Of a stretch of 64,000 bases of DNA, positions 8,798 to 24,100 are shown one piece after another. The notes under the pieces are model-generated. The model saw nothing but the letters and a program-made list of their open reading frames with translations, searched no databases and was not told the DNA's origin. The position numbers were made by a program, and so were the translations under genes. Origin of the DNA: Endomychus coccineus (lineage: Eukaryota > Arthropoda > Insecta > Coleoptera > Endomychidae); the NCBI GenBank assembly GCA_958510875.1, contig OY294072.1, forward strand, positions 2,914,001 to 2,978,000. Reading direction: 5' to 3'. Numbering within the stretch: position 1 is the first letter of the stretch; each line of letters begins with the position of its first letter.

Positions 8798-9076
8798 AAA
8801 AAAAAATATTTTGATGCTGCTTTACATTGAAGTTCTCCCTAACCTCACATATTGCTTGATGTCTACCTTGAACGATCAAGCCCTAGCCATCTACCCGGTA
8901 ACACCTAGAGGTTAGAGGCGAGACCACACCCTAACCGTCTACCCGGCCGGTAATACAGGGGTCAGTACTTATCGATACCTATCTGGGCATACCGCGCATG
9001 CACGAGTGTATCACTGGTTGCCTACATCTGATAAGGCTCTCTGCCTGGCCGCCCCAAGTGCCCCCATCCCTACTTA

Positions 9077-12000
9077 TGCACGAAGCGAACGAATCGTCGA
9101 TCTAGAAGTTAACATTGAGTATACTAGAAATGTCATTAGTACAGCTATCGACATAAACCATGGGTCGGGATGTTCAGGAATATGTTTCAAATTTGAATCT
9201 GGGACTAAAAATGATTCTAGAGTATTCTTGGTTGAACGCGTACTCTCCTGGATCTGTAGATGTCATATCTTCAGTTTCCGAGATTAACGCGACGATGTAC
9301 AAAGCGAACGAATAGTCGATCTAGACATTTACATTGGGTATACTGAAATATTTATTAGAACAGCTATCGACATGAACTATTGGTTAAGATATTCAGGAAT
9401 ATGTTTTAAATTTGAATCCAAGACCAAAACTGATTCTCTGTAATCCTCGTAGCTGAACGCGTACACTCTTGAATCTGAAGATGTCATATCTTCAGTTTCC
9501 GAGAAACACGCGACAATGTACGAAGCGAACGAATTGTCGATCTGGACGTTTACATTGGGAATAATTGAATCGTTATTAGAATATTTATCGACATGAACTA
9601 TAGGTCGGAATGTTCAGAAATATGTTTTGAATTTGAATCCGGGACTAGAGAAGATTCTAGAATCCTATTGGCTGAACGCGTTGACTCCTGGATCTGAAGA
9701 TGTCATATCTTCAGTTTTCGAGATAAAGGCGACAATGTACGAAGCGAATGAATCGTCGATCTAGACGTTTACATTGGGTATAATTAAATCGTTATTAGAA
9801 CAGATGGGTCGAGATTTTCAGCAATACGTTTTAAATTTGAAACCGGGACTAAAAATGATGTTAAAATCCTCTTGACTAAACGCGTACACTTCTGGATCTG
9901 GAGATGTCATATCTCCAGTTTTCGAGATAAACGCGGCAAAGTACGGAGCGAATGAATCGTCGAACTGGACGTTCACATTGAGTATACTAAAATCGTTATT
10001 AAAACAGCTATCGACATTAACTATGGGTCGGGATGTTCAGAAATATGTTTTAAATTTGAATCCGGGACTAAAAATGATTTTAGAATTCTCTTGGCTGAAC
10101 GGGTACTCTCCTGGATCTGAAGATGTCATATCTCCAGTTTTCGAGATGAATGCGATAATGCACGGAGCGAATGCGTTGTGTATCTATACGTTTACATTGT
10201 GTATACTAAAATCGTTATATGAACCGCTATTGACATGAACTATGGGTGGGGATGTTACCAAATATGTTTCAAATTTGAATCCGAAACTAGAAATGATATT
10301 AAAATACTCTTGGATGAACTCCTGGATCTGGACATGTCATATCTTCAGTTTTCGATATAAACGCGTTAACGAAGGAAGCGAATTAATCGTCGATCTAGGC
10401 GTTTACTCAAATCGTCATAAGAACACTCATCGACATGAACTTTGGGTCGAGATATTGAGAAAAATGTTTTGAATTTGAATCCGGGACTAAAAACGATTCC
10501 AGAATCCTCTTGGCTAAACGCGTACACTCCTGGATCTGAAGATGTCATATCTCCAGTTTTCGAGGAACACGCGACAATGTACGAAGCGAACGAATCGTCG
10601 ATCTAGACGTTTACATTGAGAATAGTTGAATCGTTATTAGAAGATTTATCGCCATGAACTATAGGTCGGAATGTTCAGAAATATGTTTTGAATTTGAATG
10701 CGGGACTAAAAATGATTCTAGAATCCTATTGGCTGAACGCGTACACTCCTGGATCTGGAGATGTCATATCTTCAGTTTTCGATATAAACGCGACAACGAA
10801 CGAAGCCAATGAATGGTCGATCTAGACGTTTACATTGGGTTCACTCAAATCGTAATAAGAACAGTCATCGACAAGAACTTTGGCTCGAGATATTCAGAAA
10901 TATGTTTTGAATTCGAATCCGGGACTAAACACGATTCCAGAATCCTCTTGGCTAAACGCGTACACTCCTGGATCTGAAGATGTCATATCTCCAGTTTCCG
11001 AGAAACACGCGACAATGTACGAAGCGAACGAATTGTCGATCTAGACGTTTACATTGGGAATAATTGAATTGTTATTAGAACAGTTATCGCCATGAACTGT
11101 AGGTCGGAATGTTCAGAAATAAGTTTCGAATTTGAATCCGGGACTAAAAATGATTCTAGAATTTCATTGGCTGAACGCGTTAACTCCTGGATCTGAAGAT
11201 GACATATCTCCAGTTTCCGAGATAAACGCGACAATGTGCGAAGCGAATGAATCGTCGATCTAGACGTCCAGATTGAGTATACAGAAATCGTTATTAGAAC
11301 AGCTATCGACATGAACCATGGTTAGGGATGTTCAGAAATATGTTTTAAATTTGAATACGTGACTAAAAGTGATTTTAGAATTCTTTCGGCTAAACGCATA
11401 CACTCCTGGATCTGAAGATGTCATATCTTCAGTTTTCGAGATAAACGAGACAATCGATCTAGACGTTTATATTGGGTATACTAAAATCGTTATTAGAACA
11501 GCTATCGACATAAAATATGGGTCGGGATGTTCAGAAATATGTTTTAAATTTGAGTCCGGGATTAAAAATGATTCTAGAATTCTCTTGGCCAAACGCGTAC
11601 ACTCCTGTATCTAAAGATGTCATATCTTCAGTTTTCGAGATGAACGAGACAATGTACGAAGCGAACGAATCGTCGATCTGGACATTCACATTGAGTATAC
11701 TTAAATCGTAGCGAACGAATCGTCGACCTAGATGTTCACATTGGGGATACTCAAATCGTCATTGGAACAGCTATCGACATGACCTATTGGTCGGGATATT
11801 AGGATATATGTTTTTAATTTGAATGCGGGACTCATTATTATTCTAGAATCCTCGTAGCTGTACGCAGTTTTCGAGATAAACGCGACAATGTACGGAGCGA
11901 ACGAATCGTCGATCTAGACATTCACATTGGGTATACAAAATCGTTATTAGAACAGCTATCGACATGAAACGTAGGTCGGGATGTTCAGAAATATGTTTTG

Positions 12001-15000
12001 AATTTGAATCCGGAAGTAAAATTGATTTCGGAATCCTCTTGACTAAACGCGTAAACTCCTGGATCTGGAGATGTCATATCTTCAGTTTTTGGAATAAACG
12101 CGACAATCTACGAAGCGAAGTTATCGTCGATCTAAAAGTTCACATTGAGTATACTAAAATCGTTATAAGAACAGTGATTGACATGAACTATGGGTCGAGA
12201 TGTTCAGAAATATGTTTCAGATTTGAATCCGGTACTAAAAATGATTTTAAAATACTCCTGTCTACATGAGTACACTCCTGGATCTGAAGAAGTCATACCT
12301 TCAGTTTCCGAGATAAACGCGACAATGCACGGAGCGAATGAATCGTCGATCTAGATGTTAACATTGGGTATACTAAAATCGTCATGAGAACAGCTACCGA
12401 CATGAACTATGGGTCGGGATGTTCAAAAATTAGTTTTAAATTCGAATCCGGGACTAAGAGTTATTTTAGAATCCTCTTTGCTGAACGCATACACTCCTGG
12501 ATCTTAAGATGTCATATCTTCAGTTTTCGAGATTAACGCAACGATGTACGAAGCGGACGAATCGTCGATTCAGTGTTCACATTGGGTGTAGTCAAATCGT
12601 TATTAGAACAGTCATCGACATGAACTGTGGGTCGGCATATTCAGAAATATTTTTCAAATTTGAATCCAGGACAAATCAAGATTTTAGAATCCCCGTAACT
12701 GAACGCGTACACTCCTGAATCTGAAGAGGTCATATCTTCAGTTTTCGAAATAAGCGCGACAAAGTACGAAGCGAACGAGTCGCCGATCTAGAACGTCACA
12801 GTGGGTATACAAAATCGTTATTAGAACAGCTATCGAGATGAACAATTAGTCGGGATGTTCAGAAACATATTTCAAATTTAAATCCGGAACTAAAAATGAT
12901 TTCGAAATCTCCTTGGCTGAACGCATAAACTCCTGAATCTGAAAATGTCATATCGTCAGTTTTTGAGATAAACTCGACAATTTACGGAGCGAATGAATCG
13001 TCGATCTAGACGTTCACATTGGGTATACTGAAATCGTTATAAGAACAGCTAATCACATAAATTAAGGGTCGGGATGCTCAGAAAAATGTTTCAAATATGA
13101 ATCCGGGACAATAAATTATTTCAGAATTCTCTTGGGTGAACGCGTAGACTCCTGGATCCGAAAATGTCATATCTTCAGTTTCCGATATAAACGCGACAAT
13201 GTACGAAGCGAATGAATCGTCGATCTAGACGTTTTTATTGGGTATACTAAAATCGTTATGAGAACAGCTATTGACATGAACTATGGGTCGGGATGTTCAG
13301 AAGTATGTTTTGAATTTGAATCTGGAACTAAAATGATTTTAGAATCCTCTTGGCTGAACGCGTACACTCCTGCATCTGGAGATGTCATATCGTTAGTTTT
13401 CGAGATAAACGCGACATTTCACGAAGCGAACGAGTCGTCGGTCTAGACGTTCATATTGAGAATAATAAAATCGTTATCAGATCAGCTATCGACATGAACT
13501 ATAGGTCTGGATGTTGAGAAATATGATTTAAATTTGAAACTGATTTTAGAATCCCATTGGCTGAACGCGTTCACTCCTGGATTTGAAGATGTTGTATATT
13601 CAGTTTTCGATATAAACGCGACAATGTACGAAACGAATGAATCGTCGATCTAGACGTTCACATTGGCTATACCAAAATCATTAAAAGAACAGCTATTGAC
13701 ATGAACTATGGTTCAAAATTCTCAGAAAAATTTTTCAAATTTGAATCCTGGACAAGGAATTTTTTTGGAATTCTCTTGGCTAAACACGTACACTCATGGA
13801 TCTGAATATGTCATATCTTCAGTTTTCGAGATGAACGCGACAATGTACGAAGCAAATGAATCATCGATCTAGACGTTTACATTGGGTATACTGAAATCGT
13901 TTTAAGAACAGCTATTGACATGAACTATGTGTCGGGATGTTCAGAAATATGTTTTAAATTTGAATCCGGGACTAAGAATGATTTCAGAATCCTCTTGGCT
14001 AAACGCGTACACTCCTGGATCTGGAGATGTCATAACTTCAGTTTTCAATATAAACGCGAAAATGTACGGAGCGAATGAATCGTTGATCTGGACGTTTACA
14101 TTGGGTATACTAAAATCGTTATAAGAAAAGCTATTGACATGAACTATGGGTCGTGATGTTTAGAAAATTGTTTCAAATATGAATCCGGGACAAAAAATGA
14201 TTTCAGAATTCTCTTGGGTGAACGCGTAGACTCCTGGATCTGAAGATGTCATATCTTCAGTTTTTGAGATGAACTCGACAATATACGAGGCGAATGAATC
14301 GTCGATCTAGACGTTCACATTGGGTATACTAAAATCGTTATAAGAACAGCTATTGACATGAACTGAGGGTCGAGATAATCAGAAATATGTTTTAAATTTG
14401 GATCCGGGACTAAAACTGATTTTAGAATAGTTTCGGGTGAACGCGTACACTCCTGGAACTGAAGATGTCATATCTTCGATTCCCGAGATGAACTCAACAA
14501 TGTACGAGGTGAATGAATCGTGGATCTAGACGTTTACAGTGGGTATACTAAAATCGTTATAAGAACAGCTAATGTCATAAATTATGGGTTGGGATGCTCA
14601 GATATATGTTTCAAATTTGAATCCGTGACTTAAATCGACTTTAGAATTCTCCTGGCTAAACGCGTACACTCATGGATCTGAAGATGTCATATCTTCAGTT
14701 TTCGAGATTACCGCGACAATGTACGAAGCGAATAAATCGTCGATCTAGACGTTCACATTGAGTTCACTAAAATCGTTATAAAAACAGCTAATGACATAAA
14801 TTATGGGTCAGGATGCTCAGAAATATGTTTCAAATCTGAATCCGTTACTTAAATCGATTTTAGAATTCACTTGGCTAAACGCGTACACTCCTGTATCTGA
14901 AGATGTCATATCTTCAGTTTTTGAGATAAACGCGACAATGCACGGAGCGAATGAATCGTCGATCTAGATGTTTTTATTGGGTATACTGAAATCGTCATAA

Positions 15001-18000
15001 GAACAGCTATCGACATGAACTATGGGTCGGGATGTTCAAAAATTAGTTTTGAATTCAAATCCGGGACTAAGAACCATTTTAGAATCCTCTTGGCTGAACG
15101 CGTACACTCCTGGATCTGAAGATGTCATACCTTCAGTTTTCGAGATTAACGCAACGATGTACAAAGCGGACGAATCGTCGATCCAGATGCTTACATTGGG
15201 AATACTCAAATCGTTGTTAGAACAGTCATCGACATGAACCATGGGTCGGGATATTCAGAAATATGTTTTGAATTTGAATCCAGAACGAAATACGATTTTA
15301 GAGTCCTCGTAGCTGTACGAGTACACTCCCGAATCTGAAGGAGTCATATCTTCAGTTTTCGAGATTAATGCGACAAGGTACGAAGCGAGTGCATCGTCGA
15401 TCTAGACATTTACATTGGGTATACTACAATCGTTATTAGAACAGCTATCGAGATGAAATATGGGTCGGGATGTTCAGAAATATGTTTTGATTTTGAATCC
15501 GGGATTAAAAATGATTCTAGAATTCTCTTGACTAAACGCGTATAATCCTGGTTCTGGTGATGTCAAATCTTCAGTTTTCGAGATGAACGAGACAATGTAC
15601 GGATCGAACGAATCGTCGATCTAGACATTCACATTGGGGATACTCAAATCGTCATTGGAACAGCCATCGACATGACCTATTGGTCGGGATATTAGGAAAT
15701 ATGTTTTAAATTTGGATCCGGGACTGATTATGATTCTAGAATCCACGTAGCTGTACGCATGCACTACTCAATCTGAAGATGACATATTTTCAGTTTTCGA
15801 GAGAAACGCGACAATGTACGAAGCGAACGAATCGTCGATCTAGACTTTCACATTGGGTAAGCAAAATTGTTATTAGAATAGCTATTGACATGGACTACAG
15901 GTCGGGATGTTCAGAAATATGTTTTAAATTAGAATCCGGAATTAAAAATGATTTCAGAATCCTCTTGGCTAAACGCGTAGACTCCTGGATCTGGAGATGT
16001 CATAACTTCAGTTTCAAAGATAAACGCGACAATGTACGAAGCGAATGAATCGTCGATCTGGACGTTCACATTGGGTATATTGAAATCGTTATAAGAACAG
16101 CTATTGACATGAACTATGGGTCGTTATGTTTAGAAAAATGTTTCAAATATGAATCCGGGACAAAAAAATGATTTCAGAATTCTCTTGGGTGAACGCGTAG
16201 ACTCCTGGATCTGAAGATGTCATATCTTCAGTTTTCGAGATAAATGCGACAATATACGAGGCGAATAAATCGACGATCTAGATATTCACATTGGGTATAC
16301 TAAAATTGTTATAAGAACAGCTATTGACATGAACTATTGGTCGGGATAATCAGAAATATGTTTTAAATTTGAATCCGAGACTAAAACTAATTCTAAAATC
16401 TTTTTGGATGGACGCGTACACTCCTGAAACTGAAGATGTCATATCTTCGGTTTCCGAGATGAACTCGACAATGTACGAGGCGAATGAATCGTCGATTCAT
16501 TTGGTATACTGAAATCGTTATAAGAATAGCTAATGACATAAACTATGGGTCGAGATGTTCAGAAGTATGTTTCAAATTTGAATCCGGGGTTTCAAATTGA
16601 CTTCAGAATCCTCTTGGCTAAGCGCGTACACTTCTGAATCTGAAGATGTCATATCTCCAGTTTTCGTGATAAACGCGACAGAGTACGAAGCGAACGAGTC
16701 GCCGATCTAGATGTTTACATTGCGTATACTAAAATCGTTATTAGAACAGCCATCGACATGAACAAGAAGTCGTTATGTTCAGAAACATAGTTCAAATTTG
16801 AATCCGGAACTAAAAATGATTTTGAAATCTCCTTGGCTGAATGCATACACTCCTGAATCTGAAGATGTCATATCTTCAGTTTTCGAGATAAACGCGACAA
16901 TGCACGGAGCGAATGAATCGTCGATCTAGATGTTTACATTGGGTATACTAAAATCGTCATGAGAACAGCTACCGACATGAACTATGGGTCGGGATGTTCA
17001 AAAATTAGTTTCAAATTCGAATCCGGGACTAAGAGTTATTTTAGAATCCTCTTTGCTGAACGCATACACTCCTGGATCTGAAGATGACATATCTTCAGTT
17101 TTCGAGATTAACGCAACGACGTTCGGAGCTAGAGAATCGTCGATCTAGACATTTACATCGGTTAAACTAAAATCGTTATTAGAACAGCTATCGACATGAA
17201 ATATGGGTCGGGATGTTCAGAAATATGTTTTAAATTTGAGTCCGGGATTAAAATGATTCTAGAATTCTCTTGGCCAAACGCGTACATTCCTGGATCTGAA
17301 GATGTCTTATCTTCAGTTTTCGAGCTGAACGAGACAATGTACGAAGCGAACGAATCGTCGATCTGGACATTCACATTAAGTATACTTAAATCGTAGCGAA
17401 CGAATCGTCGACCTAGACGTTCACATTGGGGATACTCAAATCGTCATTGGAACAGCTATCGACATGACCTATTGGTCGGGATATTAGGATATATGTTTTA
17501 AATTTGAATCCGGGACTCATTATTATTCTAGAATCCTCGTAGCTGTACACAGTTTTCGAGATAAACGCGACAATGTACGAAGCGAACGAATCGTGGATCT
17601 AGACATTCACATTGGGTATACAAAATCGTTATTAGAACAGCTATCGACATGAAACATAGGTCGGGATGTTCAGAAATATGTTTTGAATTTGAATCTGGGA
17701 TTAAAAATGATTTTAGAATACTCTTGGCTAAAAGCGTACACTCCTGGATATGAAGATGTCATATCTTCAGTTTTTGAGTTAAACGAGACAATGTACGAAG
17801 CAAACGAATCGTCGATCTAGACATTCAAATTGAGTATACTGAAGTCGTAGCGAACGAATCGTCGAACTAGACGTTCACATTGGGTATACTCAAATCGTCA
17901 TCAGAACAGCCATCGACATGAACTATTTGTTGGGATATTCAGAAATATGTTTCTGACTTTGAATCCGGGACTAAATATGATTTTAGAATCCTTGTAGCTG

Positions 18001-19561
18001 AACGCATACACTCCTGAATCTGGAGATGTCATATCTCCAGTTTTCGAGATAAACGCGACAATGTACGAAGCGAACGAATCGTCGATCTAGACATTTACAT
18101 TGGGTATACAAAATTGTTATTAGAACAGCTATTGACATGAACTATGGGTCGAGATGTTCAGAAATATGTTTTAAATCTGAATCGAAGACTAAAAATGATG
18201 TCGGAATCCTCTTGGCTAAACGAGTAAACTCCTGGATCTGAAGATGTCATATCTTCAGTTTTTGGAATAAACGCGACAATCTACGAAGCGAATTTATCGT
18301 CGATCTAAGAGTTTACATTGAGTATACTAAAATCGTTATAAGAACAGTAATTGACATGGACTATGGGTCGAGATGTTCAGAAATATGTTTCAGATTTGAA
18401 TCCGGGACTAAAAATGATTTTAAAATACTCCTGTCTACACGCGTACACTCCTGGATCTGAAGAAGTCATACCTTCAGTTTCCGAGATAAACGCGACAATG
18501 CACGGAGCGAATGAATCGTCGATCTAGATGTTTACATTGGGTATACTAAAATCGTCATGAGAACAGCTACCGACATGAACTATGGGTCGGGATGTTCAAA
18601 AATTAGTTTTAAATTCGAATCCGGGACCACGAGTTATTTTAGAATCCTCTTTGCTGAACGCATACACTCCTGGATCTAAAGATGTCATATCTTCAGTTTC
18701 CGATATTAACGCAACGATGTACGAAGCGGACGAGTCGTCGATTCAGTGTTTACATTGGGTCTAGTCAAATTGTTATTAGAACAGTCATCGACATGAACTG
18801 TGGGTCGGCATATTCAGAAATATTTTTCAAATTTGAATCCAGGGCAAAATAGGATTTTAGAATCCTCGTAACTGAACGCGTACACTCCTGAATCTGAAGG
18901 AGTCATACCTTCAGTTCCCGAGATAAACGCAACAATGCACGAAGCGAATGAATCGTTGATCTAGACGTTTACATTGGGTATACTCAAATCGTTATAAGAA
19001 CAGCTATCGACATGAACTATGGTTCGGGATGTTCAGAAATATGTTTTGAATTCGAATCCGGGACTGAAAATGATTTTAGAATCCTCTTGGCTGAACGCGT
19101 AGACTCCTGGACCTGAAGATGTCATATCTCGAGTTTTCGAGATAAACGCCACATTGTACGAAGCGAACGAGTCGTCAATCTGGACGTTTACATTGGGTAT
19201 ACTCAAATCGTTATTAGATCAGCTATCGGCATGAACTATTAGTCGGGATGTTCTGAAATATGTTTCAAATGTGAATCCGGGACTAAAAATGATTTCAAAA
19301 TCCTCTTGACTGAACGCGTACACTCCTGGATCTGAAGATGTCATATCTTCAGTTTTCGAGATAAACGCGACAATTTACAAAGCGAACGAATCGTGGATCT
19401 AGACGTTTACATAGGGTATACTAAAATCGTTGTTAGAACAGCTATCGACATGAACTTTGAATCGGTATGTTCAGAAATATGTTTTAAATTTGAGTCTGGG
19501 ACTAAAAATGATTTTAGAATTCTCTTGGCTGAACGCGTACACTCCTGGATCTGAAGATGTC
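9077..19561. repeat. Satellite array, ~219-bp monomer, block 1
   Basis: About 48 tandem diverged monomers. Each carries, in order: a hairpin with arms CTGAAGAT and ATCTTCAG and loop GTCAT; TTTTCGAGATAAACGCGAC; AATGTACGAAGCGAA; TCGTCGATCTAGACG; ACATTGGGTATAC; AAATCGTTATTAGAACAGCT; GGGTCGGGATGTTCAGAAAT; TTTGAATCCGGGACTAAAA; and TTGGCTGAACGCGTACACTC. Two linked variants alternate: TTATTAGAACAGCTATCGAC and TTATAAGAACAGCTATTGAC. The array starts abruptly near 9077 and is interrupted at 19562 by an LTR element whose target duplication is inside the hairpin. Short ORFs in the array have frequent stops and look incidental. Confidence 0.92.
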
Positions 19562-19826
19562 TGTTTCTATGTTCTGTTATATATATATTATATATTATTT
19601 TCATATGCATTCATAGAACATTATATTAATTTTAATCTAGTAGTTGTTATTAGTTGCTAGGAAAATTTGTTGACAATTATATACCTTCACTTTTTCATAA
19701 TTTTATGTAATCATCGTTCATATCAAATTTAGAATAAATCATATAATCTCAAGTTTCAATTGATTATCTCAAAAGCGTTAACAGAATAGTGATTCGATAA
19801 GCTTGAACACGAACAACATTCATACA
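19562..19826 (+). repeat. 5' LTR, BEL/Pao copy 1
   Basis: Begins TGTTTCTATG and ends CATTCATACA (265 bp). TGGTCCTTCGGAGCGGGATT follows directly and is the probable primer-binding region; similar sequence follows the 5' LTR in BEL-type elements. It differs from the 3' LTR by several substitutions and small indels, so the insertion is not recent. Confidence 0.85.
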
Positions 19827-20008
19827 TGGTCCTTCGGAGCGGGATTTGAGTGCTAATCAAATTTCAAGAAAATTGATTGATAGTGGTCGCAATAACAATT
19901 CATTTCCATAAAGTAATCTTCAGGTGAATCTTTAATTATTTTCTTGTATATTCACAATTCATTCATTTCAATTGTCTGTATTTGTGCTAGTGGTGTATAC
20001 AATTCATC

Positions 20009-21133
20009 ATGCAAAATATCAATTCTGAAAAATCAATAACTAAACTTGTTCAAAGTCGTACAATTTTAAAATCAAGAATAAAGAAATTAAAATCTTTTGT
20101 CGATTCAGTTTCTTATTCGTTAATTGAATTAAAAGATCGAGTCATTTTGAACCATCTCTGGATCAGTATAATAAAACAGAACTTGAAATTTATAATCGTG
20201 ATTCTTCAAGAAGCGGATCTTTTTGAAACAAATTATTTTAAACTATCAAGTGAGATTAAATCTATTTTAATAGCTTAATCTTCTATCGAAAACAATGTCA
20301 GTAACAATCCAGTTATGCAAAGCAAAGCCATAAGGCTTCCTGAAGTTACTCTGCCACAGTTCAATGGTGGTTATGACAATTGGTTATCTTTTCATGCAAC
20401 TTTCAAGTCACTGATTCATGAGAATGAAGTTCAATTGAAAAATTTCATTATTCAAAATCAGCACTAAAGGGTGAAGCAAGCATGGTCCACTACTCTTTGG
20501 AAATTTCAAGCGCCAATTACGAGGCTGCTTGGAATCTTGTATTAAATAGATATGGAGAGAGCATTCATTGGTCAAAAACACATGCAAGGTTTAAGTGATT
20601 TTCCAATAATTACTAAAGAGAATTATTCAGAATTGCGTCAAATGCTTGATGGTCTGGTTAAACATTCCGAAGCATTGCAATTATTGGATCAAAACAATTG
20701 AGATACATTAGTTATTTTCTCAATTTCTCGTAAATTAGACGCATCCACAATGCGATCTTGGAATGAAAATTCATCTCAATTCATTAACCCAAAATAAGAG
20801 CATTTCTTTGATTTTTTGTCAGATAATTGCAAACTATTGAATAAAAGCCACAGTGAAAGGCAAACTTCAAATAAAAGAAATGTTTTTAATTCACATAAAA
20901 AATCACTTTCTCTTGTATCTATAAATGAAGTAAATCATTGTCCCATTTGTAGACAATCACATTTAATCTATTACTGCGATACATTTCTAAAATTAAATGT
21001 TGAAGAAAGGATTAAGTCCACCAAATCAAAGGGCTTGGGTTTAAATCGCATTCGTGCAAATCATACAATAAGCAATAGCAGATACAGCAAATGCAAAAAT
21101 GTAATAAACAGCACAATTCTTTGTTACACATAG
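20009..21133 (+). pseudogene. BEL/Pao gag remnant, copy 1
   Basis: The first 89 codons are open (20009-20278) and resemble the helical N-terminus of BEL/Pao gag. Past a stop, other frames give RLPEVTLPQFNGGYDNW and later DFPIITKENYSELRQ, typical of the DUF1759 capsid region. A Cys/His cluster (CPICRQSH...YYC) at about 20938-20980 is the expected zinc-knuckle region. Several stop codons and frameshifts separate these pieces. The product would have formed the retrotransposon particle. Confidence 0.75.
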
Positions 21134-24100
21134 AATCGGTTTCAGATCATCAGCCATCTCAATTACCTGTTGGAACTACGGTTCCTATTAGCAATCATAA
21201 TGAGAATCCTTTTGCATATACTGCAGCACTATTATCGACTGCTATAGTTCATGTCCGTGATAAGAGTGGACAATTTCAGAATTGTCGTGTCCTGCTAGAT
21301 TCTGGTTCACAAACTAACTTCATTACTGAAGATTGTGTAAAGCGTTTTGGTTTATCCTATAAGAATGTAAATATACCAATAACAGGCATGAATAAATCTA
21401 GATGTTAGCGCAATTGTTAACATATTGATCCAGCCGAAATTCAATAAATATCAAAACAATATTAATTGTTTGATTTTGCAAAGTATTACACAAAACTTAC
21501 CTACTATAACTATTGATAAAAGTTTGTTCCAAATCCCTAAAAATTTAACTCTAGCAGATCCAGAATTTTACAAATCTGGCGGTATAGACATTTTGATAGG
21601 GGTTGAATTATTCTATGATCTTTTATGTGTTGGTCAAATAAAGTTCAACAAAACACAACCTTGTCTACAAAAAACACATTTCGGTTGGGTAGTGTCTGGA
21701 AATATATCAACTAAATATTCATATACAGCTATTACAGCATGTGCTGCAACTTTTCACAATATAAACAATAACATCTCGAAATTTTGGGATTTGGAACACA
21801 TCACTGAGCATTCGATTCTAACAAAAGAAGAGAGTGATTGTGAAAGTCATTTCATGAAAATTTTTAGACGTAATTCTAGAGGGAGATTAACGGTTTCATT
21901 AACAATTAAGGATAATGTTTCTTTGGGCGATTCAAAACAGGTGGCTATACAGCGTTTACATTCATTGGAGAAAAAGCTCAATAAGGATTCTTGCACAAAA
22001 TCAGAATATTCCAGATTTCTGAAGGAATATGAGGCCCTGGGTCACATGTTTCGGGTCACACATAATAATTCATCGGAACCAAATGTTTGTTTTTATTTAC
22101 CACATCACTTTGTGATAAAGGAAACGAGCACAACAAGAAAACTCAAAGTAGTTTTCGATGGTTCACAAAATCTGATAATGAGAAATCGTAACCTTTTTTC
22201 AATATTAATTAGATTTCGAACTCATGGAATAGGTCTCATAAGCGACGTGGAAAAAATGTATTAGGACTTTTACGTTAACGATCTTGTGACAGGCGTTAAC
22301 TCGTTGAGGGAAGCATTAGGATTGCATGAACAGTTATCAAAGATATTGATTGGCGGCGGGTTTCCACTCAGAAGGTGAGCCTCTAATTCAGCCGAGGGAA
22401 CAGATTATCTACATGGTGAGGCTCACCGCAATTTTGATTTTGATGAAAATTCAACGTGTAAGACACTCGGAATCAATTGGTCAACGACTACTGCTGAGTT
22501 CTTTCATTTATATCAACATACTATCAAAAAGAAAACTACTAAAAGAACATTGTCAGCAATTGCTCAAATATTTGACCTATTGAGATTGTTTGGACCTGTG
22601 ATAATAATTGCCAGAATTATCATGCAAAGGTTATGGTATTCAAATTTAGATTGGGATGAAACGATTCAGATTGACCTACACACCAAATGGCAAAGATATC
22701 AATCATATTTGAAATTAATAAATGATGTACGCAAACCAAGGTATATTCGTTATTACAGTATTATAGAAATTCATGGTTTCTGTGATGCTAGAGAAAAGGC
22801 ATATGGAGCATGCATCTATATGCGTTGTTTTGATGGTACTGACAATTACACATCTAACGTAATTTGTGCAAAATCTAGAGTAGCTCCGATGAAGGCTATT
22901 ACCTAGGCTGGAGCTTTGTGGATCATCATTGTTATCTGAACTTATGAATAAAACAATGAGCATTTTGAATGTCCATTCAACAAACGTATTTCCTTCTAGT
23001 GATTCGACAATATGTTTAGCATGGATAAAATCCAACAGCAAATCATGGAAAACATTCGTTTCAAATCGAATAGGTGAAATTCAGCAGATAACTGAAACAA
23101 ATAATTGGTATCATGTTTCATCTGAGGATAATCCAGCTGACATATTGTCTAGAGGTATATCTACCATGGATTTTCTAAATTCATCTTTATGGTGGGAAGG
23201 TCCTGCCTGGTTTTCAAAAGATGTTTCATATTGGCCAGTGCAACCGCAAGTAATTTCAAACTCAGAACTTCCCGAATATAAGGCCATATCCTTTCTAGCT
23301 ACATCGTTAGAACTAGAATGGGATATATTTGGTAAATTTTCTATTTTTACAATGCTCATCAGAGTATCAGCGTACTGTATGCGATTTGTTTCAAATTCAA
23401 AAAATATTTCCAAACAAACTGGACATTTGACAAAATTAGAACTGGACACAGCCAATTTCAGTTTAATAAAATACATTCAGGATAGAATTTTCAAATCAGA
23501 ATATCATAACTTAGCATTAGGCTACCCTATAAATTCGAGGAGTTTAATTTTACCTTCAAATCCATTTTTGGATTCAATCGGAATTATAAAAGAAGGGGGA
23601 AGGCTACGAAATGTCACAATCCCTTATTCTCAAAAACATCCATGATTATTACCTTCAAATCATATATTCAGTGATTTGCTAATAAAACATGAGCATATCA
23701 AAAATCCACATTCAGGAGGGAGAGTACGTTATCATCTATAAGATCAAAATATTGGATAATAAATGGAAGGAATGCAGTCAAAAAGTGATCAGAAAGTGCA
23801 TAAAATGTTTTCGAGCAAGACCTTAATTGCTTCAACCTTTAATGGCTGATTTGCCTTCACATTGAGTTCAACAAATTCGACCATTCATTAATTCTGGTGT
23901 TGACTTCGGGGGTCATTTGTATATCAAACAAGGATTTAGAAAATCTAATCAATTAGTTGAAATATATTCTGCGGTATTTGTATGATTTGCTACTAAGGCT
24001 ATGCATATTGAATTAGTTGCAGATTTAACTGCAGAATCATTCTCAGCTAGTTTCCAAAGGTTCATGGTTCGAAGAGGTAAGATAGCGAACATATATTCAG

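Noticed and set aside
9898..9918. Possible hammerhead ribozyme in the satellite (CTGAAGA resembles the CUGANGA core)
   Set aside because: No GAAA box with a closing stem II follows at the right distance, and the conserved structure is a simple hairpin.
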